Of a stretch of 64,000 bases of DNA, positions 1 through 12,119 are shown piece after piece; position 1 is the first letter of the stretch, and each line of letters begins with the position of its first letter. Source of the DNA: Firmicutes bacterium CAG:345 (GTDB lineage Bacteria > Bacillota_I > Bacilli_A > RFN20 > CAG-288); assembly GCA_000433315.1 (NCBI GenBank), contig FR893375.1, positions 124,001-188,000 on the forward strand, in the 5' to 3' direction. Made by a program: the position numbers and the translations under genes. Below the pieces are notes generated by a model. The model searched no databases. It was not told where the DNA came from and saw nothing but the letters and a program-made list of their open reading frames with translations.

Positions 1-426
1 CATTGCATCAAATGGAAAAGAATTCATAATTTCACTCATAGCTTGCCCTTGAGTTAAATTAGAAACACCTGTTCCTTGGAACATATCTCCAGCCGAAACA
101 AATATAGAATAGTCAGGATTATAATCTTTATCGTAGTTATAAATATATTCTCGAATTTTAGCAAGTCCCATTATATTAGAACTCGAATCTTCTTCAATTC
201 TTCCATGTGTATCATTAACTGCATAAATTACTAAATTATGATTTTCTTTCGTCGATGAAGAACTTGTAGATGAACTTGATGATGAAGAGGAAATAGATTC
301 TGATGGAATAGAAGAGCTAGTAGAATTAGAAGAGCTTGATGAAATGTTAGATGAACTATTTAAGTTAGTATTGCAAGAAGCTAAAGAAAATAGACATAAT
401 AAAGAAATAAAAAATTTGTTTTTCAT
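1..426 (-). CDS. 5'-nucleotidase/metallophosphatase lipoprotein, N-terminal part (runs off left edge)
   Basis: Seen: reading leftward from the ATG at 426 there is an open frame to the window edge. It starts with a hydrophobic signal and lipobox LASC (Cys18), followed by a linker of almost pure Ser/Thr (about residues 23-58). Next comes LVIYAVNDTHGR, the first metal-binding motif of the calcineurin-like 5'-nucleotidase family, and SAGDMFQGTG, the second. Family knowledge: such proteins are surface-anchored and hydrolyse nucleotides or related phosphoesters; the C-terminal substrate domain lies outside the window. No strong SD is seen (AAAGAT just before ATG). The Ser linker resembles those of the lipoproteins at 58366 and 63797. 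Function as an exported phosphoesterase is confident; substrate is not known. Confidence 0.8.
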   Translation of the reverse strand, partial: MKNKFFISLLCLFSLASCNTNLNSSSNISSSSSNSTSSSIPSESISSSSSSSSTSSSSTKENHNLVIYAVNDTHGRIEEDSSSNIMGLAKIREYIYNYDKDYNPDYSIFVSAGDMFQGTGVSNLTQGQAMSEIMNSFPFDAM

Positions 427-506
427 ATCTTTAATTTATCATATCTTCCTAACAAATAAAATTAAAAACATTTTAAACTTAATTTATTCTTATCAAATCG
501 TCAACA

Positions 507-515
507 TGATATAAT
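507..515 (+). promoter_or_regulatory. Extended -10 promoter of the pcrA operon
   Basis: TGATATAAT (TGN plus a perfect -10 box) lies 20 bases before the pcrA ATG. The leader holds an SD (GGGAG, 526-530). No good -35 is visible, as expected for an extended -10 promoter. Confidence 0.55.
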
Positions 516-535
516 CAATACCGCTGGGAGAAATT

Positions 536-2902
536 ATGATTGACTATAAAACATGTTTAAATAAACAACAAGAACAGGCAGTAACTTCTACTGCACAACA
601 TTTAAGAATAATCGCTGGAGCAGGTACAGGAAAAACCAGAGCTTTAACATATCGAATTGCTTTCTTATTATCTGAAAGAATCGTTCTTCCTTCTCAATTA
701 GTTGCTATTACTTTTACCAATAAAGTCGCTAACGAAATGAAAGAAAGAGTACAGAGTCTAACAGAACAATATAATCTTCCTATCGATAGAATGCCGCTTA
801 TCACAACATATCATAGTTTTTGTTTGCGCTTTTTAAGAAAAGAAATTTCTTACTTGCCTGGATTTACAAAAAATTTCACCATCGCCGATGATGATGACCA
901 AAAAAAGTATTTAAAAATGACTGCTGAAGCATTAAAAATTAATGTAAAAGCAGATATTTTTGAACATTTAAAATATGCTTTATGGAATATCAAATGCCTT
1001 GGTCTTTTACCTAATGAAGTATCTGAAAAAGATATAGAAGATCCTATTCTCTCTTATAATTCTTTCATAAATTTCTATTCAAAATATCAAGAAATATTGA
1101 AAAAGAACAACACAATGGATTTCGATGATATTTTAATTTTCGCTTACTATATCATAAAAAATAATCCTAATGTTAAACAACGTTACCATAATAAATACAA
1201 AGCTTTTTTAGTTGATGAATATCAAGATACCAACAATTTACAATATAAACTTTTACGTGAGTTTTTATCACCAGATGCTCTTTTAACTGTCGTTGGTGAT
1301 CCTGACCAAACTATTTATACTTGGAGAGGTGCCGACGCTAAACTCATCAGCCATGTTTTACCAAAAGATTTTAAAGATTTAGTTACAGTTATTTTGAATG
1401 CCAATTATCGTTCGACTCAGACAATTTTAAACACAGCTAATATATTGATAAATAACAATACCGACAGAGATAAAAAAAATTTACTAGCTGCCAGCGGTCT
1501 AGTAGGAGAAGATATAGATTTTAAAATTTTGCAAAGTCAGGATTTAGAAGCAAAATACATAGTTTCACAAATAAAAGATAGCGTTTATCGTCGAAACAGA
1601 AAATATAATGAAATTTCTATAATATATCGCTCAAACTATTTATCAAGAGCGCTAGAAATGGCTTTGGCACAAGCTAGAATTCCTTATAAAATTTATGGTG
1701 GTTTCCGTTTCTATGATAGAGCTTCTATCAAAGACGCTTTAGCCTATTTAAGAGTTCTTATCAATCCTGAAGACAACGCCTCAACTTTAAGAATTCTTCA
1801 AGCTCCTACAAGAAAAATAGGTCCTATGTCATTAGCATATATAGTTTCGTTTGCTGATCAAAACCAAATTTCTTATCTTGAAGCTATCGTTAATCATATT
1901 GATGAACTAGATATTTCTTCAGTTAGCAAATCTCAACTTCAAAATTATAAAAATGCTTTAGCAACCATCTTCAAAAATTTAACCGATACAAATTTCAAAG
2001 TAGAAAATATTGCTGATATCATCAAAGAATATTATAAAAATTCTGGCTTCTTAAATTACATAAATGAAATAGATAAAAAGAAAGAAGAAAAAGAAGGAAA
2101 AAGTGCCGATAAAGAACTCGACAATATCAACGAATTACTTGCAAATATTCTTTCATTTTTCATCAATCCCCCAGAGGATTCCTTAGATTTAGATGAGAAT
2201 CTCAATGTCAAAGAACTCGATGCACCAACACTTCTTTCCATGTTTTTAGCCAATATCGTCTTGATGTCTCAACAAGATGAAATGGATAATAAAGATGCTG
2301 TCAATCTCATGACTGTTCACGTTTCCAAAGGTCTAGAATTCAATGAAGTTTTCATAGCAGGATTAATACAAGGGGTCTTCCCAACATCTCATGCTATTAA
2401 TTCCATAGATCCAGAAGCTCTGCAAGAAGAAAGAAGAATGTTCTACGTTGCATTAACACGTGCCAAACAAAAGTTACATGTTACTTCATATCGCGGATAT
2501 AGTTATATAAGCAATACTGCTAATCAATCATCTCAATTTCTTGAAGAAGCAGGTCTATTAAAAAGAAACGTCTTCACTCCATTTTCTACCAATTATACTC
2601 CACAGACTACAGCGAAAGTACCAACATATAACAATGTTTCTTCTATCCAAAAGAAAATAAATTCTCTTCCAGAAAAAAAAGTTACAACTGGTCAGATATT
2701 CTTGAATTCTTTAGCTAACAATTCAAATACACAAGCTTATAATTATAAAATCGGAATGCAAGTCATTTCCACAAGTTACGGAATAGGTACAGTTACCGAA
2801 ATAAACGGAAATAAAGTCAGGGCTGAATTTCCCGATAAAGCCGATAATAAATCCGTTCTATTCATCAACACTTCTCGAGCATTCAAACCAAAAGATATGT
2901 AA
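536..2902 (+). CDS. pcrA: UvrD/PcrA-type ATP-dependent DNA helicase
   Basis: A superfamily 1A 3'-5' helicase acting in DNA repair, replication restart and removal of proteins from DNA. Seen: Walker A GAGTGKT (residues 28-34), Walker B with DEYQDT, QTIYTWRGAD, the late motifs TVHVSKGLEF and MFYVALTRAK, and a C-terminal Tudor-like segment (YKIGMQVISTSYGIGTVTEI) used by PcrA to contact RNA polymerase. At 788 residues it has normal PcrA length. SD GGGAG sits five bases before ATG. It is first in a co-directional run pcrA-ligA-gatC-gatA-gatB, an order common in Firmicutes. UvrD and Rep are close relatives; the ligA neighbour and the Tudor tail favour PcrA. Confidence 0.95.
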   Translation: MIDYKTCLNKQQEQAVTSTAQHLRIIAGAGTGKTRALTYRIAFLLSERIVLPSQLVAITFTNKVANEMKERVQSLTEQYNLPIDRMPLITTYHSFCLRFLRKEISYLPGFTKNFTIADDDDQKKYLKMTAEALKINVKADIFEHLKYALWNIKCLGLLPNEVSEKDIEDPILSYNSFINFYSKYQEILKKNNTMDFDDILIFAYYIIKNNPNVKQRYHNKYKAFLVDEYQDTNNLQYKLLREFLSPDALLTVVGDPDQTIYTWRGADAKLISHVLPKDFKDLVTVILNANYRSTQTILNTANILINNNTDRDKKNLLAASGLVGEDIDFKILQSQDLEAKYIVSQIKDSVYRRNRKYNEISIIYRSNYLSRALEMALAQARIPYKIYGGFRFYDRASIKDALAYLRVLINPEDNASTLRILQAPTRKIGPMSLAYIVSFADQNQISYLEAIVNHIDELDISSVSKSQLQNYKNALATIFKNLTDTNFKVENIADIIKEYYKNSGFLNYINEIDKKKEEKEGKSADKELDNINELLANILSFFINPPEDSLDLDENLNVKELDAPTLLSMFLANIVLMSQQDEMDNKDAVNLMTVHVSKGLEFNEVFIAGLIQGVFPTSHAINSIDPEALQEERRMFYVALTRAKQKLHVTSYRGYSYISNTANQSSQFLEEAGLLKRNVFTPFSTNYTPQTTAKVPTYNNVSSIQKKINSLPEKKVTTGQIFLNSLANNSNTQAYNYKIGMQVISTSYGIGTVTEINGNKVRAEFPDKADNKSVLFINTSRAFKPKDM

Positions 2903-2908
2903 TTCTAG

Positions 2909-4930
<2,022 letters not shown>

Positions 4931-4943
4931 AAAGAAGGATAAA

Positions 4944-5240
4944 ATGGAAAAAATTACTAAAGTACTTCTTGCTGAATGTGGAAAAAATATTAAATTTCAA
5001 TTAGGCGAAGAACAATTAGAAATTTTAACTGATGAATTTGATACTATTTTAGCTCAAATGAAATTTTTACATGAAATTCCTGGTCTCGATAGTGTTGAAC
5101 CTATGACTTTTCCTTATAAAAATCACCAGTTAACTTTAGATGAAGATATTCCAGCCACTCCAGTTGAAGCTGATATCGAATTATCTAACACAAAAAATCG
5201 TCTTGGAAATCAAGTCAAAATTCCAAAGGTATTAGGTTAA
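4944..5240 (+). CDS. gatC: Asp/Glu-tRNA amidotransferase subunit C
   Basis: Small subunit of GatCAB, which converts Glu-tRNA(Gln) and/or Asp-tRNA(Asn) to the amidated form. It wraps around GatA and GatB. Seen: 98 residues with the family helical N-terminus and the LHEIPGLDSVEPM segment that precedes the conserved Pro-rich extended tail. SD AGAAGGA is nine bases upstream. Its stop overlaps the first base of the gatA start, implying translational coupling. Confidence 0.9.
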   Translation: MEKITKVLLAECGKNIKFQLGEEQLEILTDEFDTILAQMKFLHEIPGLDSVEPMTFPYKNHQLTLDEDIPATPVEADIELSNTKNRLGNQVKIPKVLG

Positions 5241-6697
5241 TGTCTATGAAATACATGAATAAATCAATAAAAGAATTACACGAATTGTTAGTTGCTAAAA
5301 AAGTTACAGCCAAACAGTTAACAGAAGAAGCTATTGAATTAGCTAAATCAAACACCAATAATCTTTTAGAAGCAACAAACTATGAACAAGCTTTAAAAGA
5401 AGCCGAAGCTATTACAGAAGTAAAAGAAGAAGAATTCTTCAAAGGAATTCCTTATATCGCTAAAGATAATATTTCAACAAAAGGACTTGAAACAACAGCT
5501 TCAAGTAAAATACTTGAAGGCTATGTTCCTATTTTCGATGCTGAAGTTATAACACGATTAAAAAATGCCGGTGCAATTCTTATTGCCAAATCTACACTTG
5601 ATGAATTAGCCATGGGAGGAACTGGCACATCTGGTCATAAAGGTGTAACAACTAACCCTTATAATCCTGAACACTTAATCGGTGGTTCTTCTTGTGGATC
5701 AGCAGCTGCTGTTGCAGCAGGTATCGTTCCATTTGCTCTTGGTTCAGATACTGGTGATTCTGTCAGAAAACCAGCTTCTTTTGCTGGACTTGTTGGAATC
5801 AAGCCAAGCTGGGGAAGAATTTCTCGTTTAGGTCTTTTTCCTTTTGCCACAAGTATGGACGCTATCGGATACTTTACAAGAAATGTTTATGATAGTGCAA
5901 AAGTACTTGAACTTCTTGCTGGATATGATGAAAAAGACATGTCATCAAGCAAAAAAGAAGTTGAAAATTATAGTCACTTTGAAAAAGACACTTCTTCAAA
6001 AATAGGTTATTTTAAAGCTATAATTGATAATTTACCTGATGAAGATGTAAAAAATAGTTTCTTTAAAGTACTTGAAGAATTAAAAAAACAAGGACATGAA
6101 ATTATCGCATACGATTTTCCACAAGATTTATTAAATGCTATATATCCAACTTATATGGTTTTATCCTGTGCTGAAGCAACATCAAATAACGCAAATCTCG
6201 ACGGAATTCGTTTTGGACCAAATGTTGAAAATGCTAAAGATTATGAAGACTACATTATGAAAGCTAGAACAGCTGGCTTTTCTGATATGATCAAAAGACG
6301 TTTCATTATCGGAAGTTTTTCTCTTTTAGCTGAAAATCAAGATGAATTATTCAGAAATGCTCAAAGAGCAAGAAGATTAATTGTTAATGAACTCAACAAA
6401 TTTTTCGAAGTTGCTGATCATTTAGTTCTTCCTGCATCTCCAAGTGTTGCTCCACTTATTTCTTCTGTCACAACAACTTGGAGTAAAAAACCAGATTTTG
6501 TTGATAACCATATGGCATTAGCTAATTTTTCTGGTTCTCCTTCAATTACTCTTCCTTTGGGATTTAAAAACGATTTACCATTTGGCATAAATATTACCAC
6601 TCGTCCTTTTGAAGAGAAAAAATTATTTGATATTGCATTAAACATTGAAGAAATTACTAAATTAAAAGACCTCGTTGCTAATAAGGAGGAAAAATAA
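5240..6697 (+). CDS. gatA: Asp/Glu-tRNA amidotransferase subunit A (amidase)
   Basis: Glutaminase subunit of GatCAB, releasing ammonia from Gln that travels to GatB. Seen: the amidase-signature Ser-cisSer-Lys triad, placed as Lys75 (AKDN), Ser150 (GGSSCGS) and Ser174 (SDTGDS). The spacing (75 and 24) equals that of characterised GatA. Most GatA have GGSSGGS and DTGGS; here they read GGSSCGS and DTGDS, next to a VRKPA rather than IRQPA motif. All catalytic residues are kept. The start is one of three nearby in-frame ATGs (5240, 5246, 5255); 5240 overlaps the gatC stop by one base. 485 residues, normal length. Confidence 0.95.
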   Translation: MSMKYMNKSIKELHELLVAKKVTAKQLTEEAIELAKSNTNNLLEATNYEQALKEAEAITEVKEEEFFKGIPYIAKDNISTKGLETTASSKILEGYVPIFDAEVITRLKNAGAILIAKSTLDELAMGGTGTSGHKGVTTNPYNPEHLIGGSSCGSAAAVAAGIVPFALGSDTGDSVRKPASFAGLVGIKPSWGRISRLGLFPFATSMDAIGYFTRNVYDSAKVLELLAGYDEKDMSSSKKEVENYSHFEKDTSSKIGYFKAIIDNLPDEDVKNSFFKVLEELKKQGHEIIAYDFPQDLLNAIYPTYMVLSCAEATSNNANLDGIRFGPNVENAKDYEDYIMKARTAGFSDMIKRRFIIGSFSLLAENQDELFRNAQRARRLIVNELNKFFEVADHLVLPASPSVAPLISSVTTTWSKKPDFVDNHMALANFSGSPSITLPLGFKNDLPFGINITTRPFEEKKLFDIALNIEEITKLKDLVANKEEK

Positions 6698-8119
6698 ATG
6701 AATTTTCAACCAGTAATAGGTATCGAAATCCACGTTGAATTAAAGACCAAATCAAAAATGTTTTCCCGTGGTCCAGTAACTTTTGGACAAATGCCTAACA
6801 CAGAGACAGTTGCATATGATTTAGGATATCCTGGAGTTATGCCTGTTGTAAATAAACAAGCTGTAAGATATGGAATAATGTTATCCGAAGCCTTGCATAT
6901 GAACATAAGCAAAACTTTATATTTCGATAGAAAGAATTATTTTTATTCCGATTTACCAAAAGGCTATCAAATAACTCAACAAGATCATCCTATTGGTTCT
7001 GAAGGATATCTTGAAATTACAACTTCTGAAGGAACTAAAAAAATAGCTATAGAACGTGCCCATTTGGAAGAAGATACCGCAAAACAACTTCACCTTGGCG
7101 ATATGACTCTTGTCGACTATAATAGAGCTGGAACTCCTCTTATTGAAATTGTCACACACCCAGTCATCAGAAATGGTGAAGAAGCCAGTAAATATGTTGA
7201 AGGAATTCGTGAAATAGTTACTTATTTAGGTATTTCTGATGGCAAAATGGAAGAAGGAAATCTCAGATGCGATATCAACATTTCTTTAATGCCTTTTGGA
7301 AGCAAAGTTTTTGGTACAAAAGTTGAAGTTAAAAACCTTAACTCAATCGCCAATGTTAAAGCTGCCCTTGATTACGAAATTCAAAGACAATCAGAAATTC
7401 TTCTCTCAGGAGGAAAAATCGATCAAGAAACTCGCCGCTATGATGAAGGTTTAAAACAAACAATCTTAATGCGTAAAAAAACTAGTGCCATCGATTATAA
7501 ATACTTCCGTGAACCAAATATTTTACCAATAGATCTTACTGAAGAATTCATTCAAGATGCAATTTCTCATATGGAAAAACTTCCTTCAAGCTATCGTCAA
7601 GAACTTTCCAAAATTGGTTTATCTTCCTATGAAATTGAAGAAGTTTTACGAAACAAAGAATTTGTTTTATATTTTGAAAAGACTCTTAAAGAAGGAGCAA
7701 AAAATCCAAAAACTTTGTGGAATTTACTCATGGTTGATATTTTAGCTTATTTAAATAAGAATGAAATTACACTAAATGAATTGAAATTTGACAATAAAAA
7801 ATTAGCTAAATTAATCAATCTTCTCGAAGATAAAAAGATCAATTCAAAACAAGGAAAACAAGTACTTGAAGAAATGCTTAATACTGGATTAGATCCTGAA
7901 GAAATAACAGCAAAATTAGGACTAGCACAAATTTCTGATTTATCCGAAATTCAAAAAATTGTCGATGAAGTTATAAAAAATAATCAACAATCCGTATCTG
8001 ATTATAAAGCAGGTAAGGATCGCGCATTAGGATTTATTGTCGGTCAAGTCATGAAAGCTTCTCATGGTAAAGCTAATCCATCCCTTGCTAAAGAATTAGT
8101 TTTAAAAGCTCTTGCATAA
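6698..8119 (+). CDS. gatB: Asp/Glu-tRNA amidotransferase subunit B
   Basis: The GatCAB subunit that binds the misacylated tRNA, phosphorylates its side chain and transfers ammonia. Seen: N-terminal PVIGIEIHVELKTKSKMF, the EEDTAK and DYNRAGTPLIEIVT kinase-site motifs, EGNLRCDINIS, NSIANVKAALDYEI, and a C-terminal YqeY-like tail ending in GFIVGQVMKASHGKANP. 473 residues is the family length. Its ATG directly follows the gatA stop, with a strong AAGGAGG SD inside the last codons of gatA. It is last in the pcrA-ligA-gatCAB run and is followed by a terminator hairpin. Confidence 0.96.
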   Translation: MNFQPVIGIEIHVELKTKSKMFSRGPVTFGQMPNTETVAYDLGYPGVMPVVNKQAVRYGIMLSEALHMNISKTLYFDRKNYFYSDLPKGYQITQQDHPIGSEGYLEITTSEGTKKIAIERAHLEEDTAKQLHLGDMTLVDYNRAGTPLIEIVTHPVIRNGEEASKYVEGIREIVTYLGISDGKMEEGNLRCDINISLMPFGSKVFGTKVEVKNLNSIANVKAALDYEIQRQSEILLSGGKIDQETRRYDEGLKQTILMRKKTSAIDYKYFREPNILPIDLTEEFIQDAISHMEKLPSSYRQELSKIGLSSYEIEEVLRNKEFVLYFEKTLKEGAKNPKTLWNLLMVDILAYLNKNEITLNELKFDNKKLAKLINLLEDKKINSKQGKQVLEEMLNTGLDPEEITAKLGLAQISDLSEIQKIVDEVIKNNQQSVSDYKAGKDRALGFIVGQVMKASHGKANPSLAKELVLKALA

Positions 8120-8133
8120 TAAAAACATCTAAA

Positions 8134-8164
8134 ATGGCAGCCAGTAATAAGCTGTCATTTTTTG
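8134..8164 (+). terminator. Rho-independent terminator after gatB
   Basis: AATGGCAGC pairs with GCTGTCATT (one G-U pair) across a nine-base loop and runs into TTTTT. It ends the plus-strand operon and lies back-to-back with the terminator of the convergent rqcH. Confidence 0.75.
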
Positions 8165-8166
8165 TA

Positions 8167-8200
8167 CAAAAAAATGCTAGATAAAAGCAAATCCAGCATC
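8167..8200 (-). terminator. Rho-independent terminator after rqcH
   Basis: Read on the minus strand, ATGCTGG and CTAGCAT form a stem (one G-U pair) followed by seven T. It begins one base past the rqcH stop codon. Confidence 0.75.
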
Positions 8201-9796
8201 TTATTTCAAAGTTTTAAAAAGTTCCAAAGAAGACTCTTTCACTTTATGAATTGTAATAGTTTCAAACTTCATAATATTGACCAAGCCTTTTTTAGACTTA
8301 TTTTTCTTCACATCTTTTACTTTCGCCATATAAACATCACCTTCAGAAAGATGAGAAATATATAGAGCTAATTCAGCAGCAAGCTCACGATATTTTAATT
8401 TATCTGTTCCGGAAAGTAGAACAACATGTGCACCTGGATGATCAACAACATGAAAGAATAAAGACTGAATAGGAGCAATATCAAAAGTTAAGGATTCATT
8501 TTGTAAATCATTCATTCCATAACCAATTTTTCCATGTTCTAAAACAAGATAATGTGGCTCATATTTTTTCTTAGAAGATGCCTTTTTTATGCCCTTTTTC
8601 CCAGCATTTTTAATATATCCGGTTTCCATCAACTCCGATTTCAATTCCAATATATCACGAGGTGATCCATTTTCTAAATCTAATAATTTCTTTTGCAAAT
8701 ATTTAATATCATCTTCTGTTTGCAAAATTAATTTTTCTAAAATTGGAATTGCTAATTTAGCCTTATGATATTTTTTAAAATATAAATTTGCATTTTCAAC
8801 AAAAGTTAAAGAATTATCGATAGGAATACTATACCCATCCTTATTTAGTTTAGTCATAGTTCCATCATCTTCTGTTTGATATAAAAACAATATTTGTCCA
8901 TAATCTTTATAGATTAAACGCTTTTTGCTTGTTTCAACATCAGATTTCAAATTATTCAATTTTTTTACGGCTGTTTTCAAATAAGTATTTAACAAATCAC
9001 GAAGCTTTTTTTCTTTGATATTCATCGCTATTTTTTTCTGATCGGAAACATAATAATTATAAATATCATTTACTTTGATAATTTTAGCTTCTGGCAAATC
9101 AAAAGAAAACGGCATAATTCCTTTAGGAGTAACATAAAGGTCTTTTGATTTTTCTACTTTATTTACAGCTTCTTTTAGCCCAATTTTATCAGCATAAGAC
9201 TTAAGATAAAATAAAACAGAGCGAGAAAAATAAGGACGTAATTCATCAATATTAGAATAATTATTTGAATGATCTTCTCTTTCTTGCAAAGGAATAAAAT
9301 TCATTCCGCGAGACATATATCTTGGAGAAAGAATATCACCATGTTCCTTATATAGAGCTATAATCTTATTTGTTTCAGCATTGATGATATAACAATTTGG
9401 CAGTTGAGGAACAAGCTCTATTACAATCTTATAATGAGTAACGGTAATATCTAATTCTGGTTTAATTACTTCTGTTTCAATAGTAATTACTCTTTCATTT
9501 TTAGTCTTATAAATATCAGTAATTTTTGTTCCTGCTATCCGTTTCAAAATATTTCCAAAAGCGGAATTATCTTCAACTTTTGTAAATTTATCAAAACTAT
9601 ACGTTATAAAAGGTTCTGATGGGTCCATTGAAATTATCAAAGTTCCTCTTCCTTTATTTTCAGTATTTTTTCCAGAATGATAGGGGAAAGCAAAATGAGA
9701 ATAAGATAGCGAAAAAGAATGATCGAAGAATCCTCCGATCAATTCATTTTTTATTTCTTCAACAATTATATTTAAAACAGTATTATCTAAAGCCAT
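8201..9796 (-). CDS. rqcH: NFACT-family ribosome rescue factor RqcH
   Basis: Family knowledge: RqcH/FbpA binds stalled 50S subunits and recruits tRNA(Ala) to add alanine tails that mark nascent chains for degradation. Seen: the N-terminal NFACT-N start (MALDNTVLNIIVEEIKNELI), a central helical coiled-coil region (about residues 255-390) and a C-terminal NFACT-R domain with NESLTFDIAPIQSLFFH and DHPGAHVVLLSG. At the site where characterised RqcH has Asp-Arg (tRNA contact), this protein has Glu101-Arg102. 531 residues; family usually about 560. The ATG has no SD but has TGCTATAAT six bases upstream, so the mRNA is probably leaderless. The gene stands alone between pyrG and gatB. Confidence 0.88.
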   Translation of the reverse strand: MALDNTVLNIIVEEIKNELIGGFFDHSFSLSYSHFAFPYHSGKNTENKGRGTLIISMDPSEPFITYSFDKFTKVEDNSAFGNILKRIAGTKITDIYKTKNERVITIETEVIKPELDITVTHYKIVIELVPQLPNCYIINAETNKIIALYKEHGDILSPRYMSRGMNFIPLQEREDHSNNYSNIDELRPYFSRSVLFYLKSYADKIGLKEAVNKVEKSKDLYVTPKGIMPFSFDLPEAKIIKVNDIYNYYVSDQKKIAMNIKEKKLRDLLNTYLKTAVKKLNNLKSDVETSKKRLIYKDYGQILFLYQTEDDGTMTKLNKDGYSIPIDNSLTFVENANLYFKKYHKAKLAIPILEKLILQTEDDIKYLQKKLLDLENGSPRDILELKSELMETGYIKNAGKKGIKKASSKKKYEPHYLVLEHGKIGYGMNDLQNESLTFDIAPIQSLFFHVVDHPGAHVVLLSGTDKLKYRELAAELALYISHLSEGDVYMAKVKDVKKNKSKKGLVNIMKFETITIHKVKESSLELFKTLK

Positions 9797-9802
9797 GACA
9801 AT

Positions 9803-9811
9803 ATTATAGCA
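9803..9811 (-). promoter_or_regulatory. Extended -10 promoter giving a leaderless rqcH transcript
   Basis: On the minus strand TGCTATAAT is followed by exactly six bases (ATTGTC) and the start ATG. Transcription would begin at or beside the A of the ATG. No SD is present. Confidence 0.6.
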
Positions 9812-9978
9812 AATTTGAATTGAAAATTAACTAAAAAATAAATATTAAACAATTTATATTTTGATAAAAAAATTGTTTCACTTAAAAATTATGCTAAATA
9901 AATATATTTATAATTATACCACTATTATATTTCTTTTATTTTTCTTGCCAAACAACTTAGGTTAGTAAATAATATTAG

Positions 9979-11610
<1,632 letters not shown>

Positions 11611-11699
11611 AAAAATAATATGTTATTTGATTATCCATATAATTAAAATAGATTTCAACAACTTTTTATCAATAAATATTGGATTTTTTTCAATTATTC

Positions 11700-11728
11700 T
11701 TGTAAGTAGAATTTTATATTGTTAAGAT
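11700..11728 (+). promoter_or_regulatory. Probable promoter of the cold-shock gene
   Basis: TTGTAA, a 17-base spacer and TAAGAT lie 44 bases before the csp ATG, leaving a leader of about 38 bases with an AGAAAGG SD. Confidence 0.4.
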
Positions 11729-11772
11729 AGTATTGCATGAATAATATTTATGCTAAACAGAAAGGTCTTCTA

Positions 11773-11973
11773 ATGACAGGAAAAGTTAAGATGTTCAACA
11801 AAGAAAAAGGCTATGGCTTCATCCATGGTGAAGACAACAAAGACTATTTCTTTCACTACTCCGCATTAATTATGGAAGGCTTTAAGACAATCGCTGAAGG
11901 AACTAATGTAACATTTGAAGTTGAATCCAGTGAAAAAGGTCCTAGAGCTGCCAGTGTTAAAACTGCTGAATAA
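11773..11973 (+). CDS. csp: CspA-family cold-shock protein
   Basis: A small single-OB-fold RNA/DNA chaperone. Seen: MTGKVKMFNKEKGYGFI with the RNP1-like KGYGFI, and DYFFHYSAL (RNP2-like FFHYS). The family start is the ATG at 11773, seven bases after AAAGG; an upstream in-frame ATG at 11737 would add 12 unrelated residues and has no SD. 66 residues, exactly family length. Most Csp have VFVHFSA; here the same site reads YFFHYSA. Monocistronic, with its own promoter and terminator. Confidence 0.92.
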   Translation: MTGKVKMFNKEKGYGFIHGEDNKDYFFHYSALIMEGFKTIAEGTNVTFEVESSEKGPRAASVKTAE

Positions 11974-11990
11974 AAAAAATTGAACATGTA

Positions 11991-12018
11991 AGTAGCTATA
12001 TTTATAGCTACTTTTTTT
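11991..12018 (+). terminator. Rho-independent terminator after csp
   Basis: A perfect ten-base inverted repeat (AGTAGCTATA and TATAGCTACT) is followed by a run of seven T. Confidence 0.85.
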
Positions 12019-12119
12019 ATGCTTTACTAAAATTTACTTTAATAAAGTAATTATATATAAAAACAATTTGTTATGTTAGAATATACAAGTTAAGAAATTA
12101 TTATTAATAAGGAGAATAT

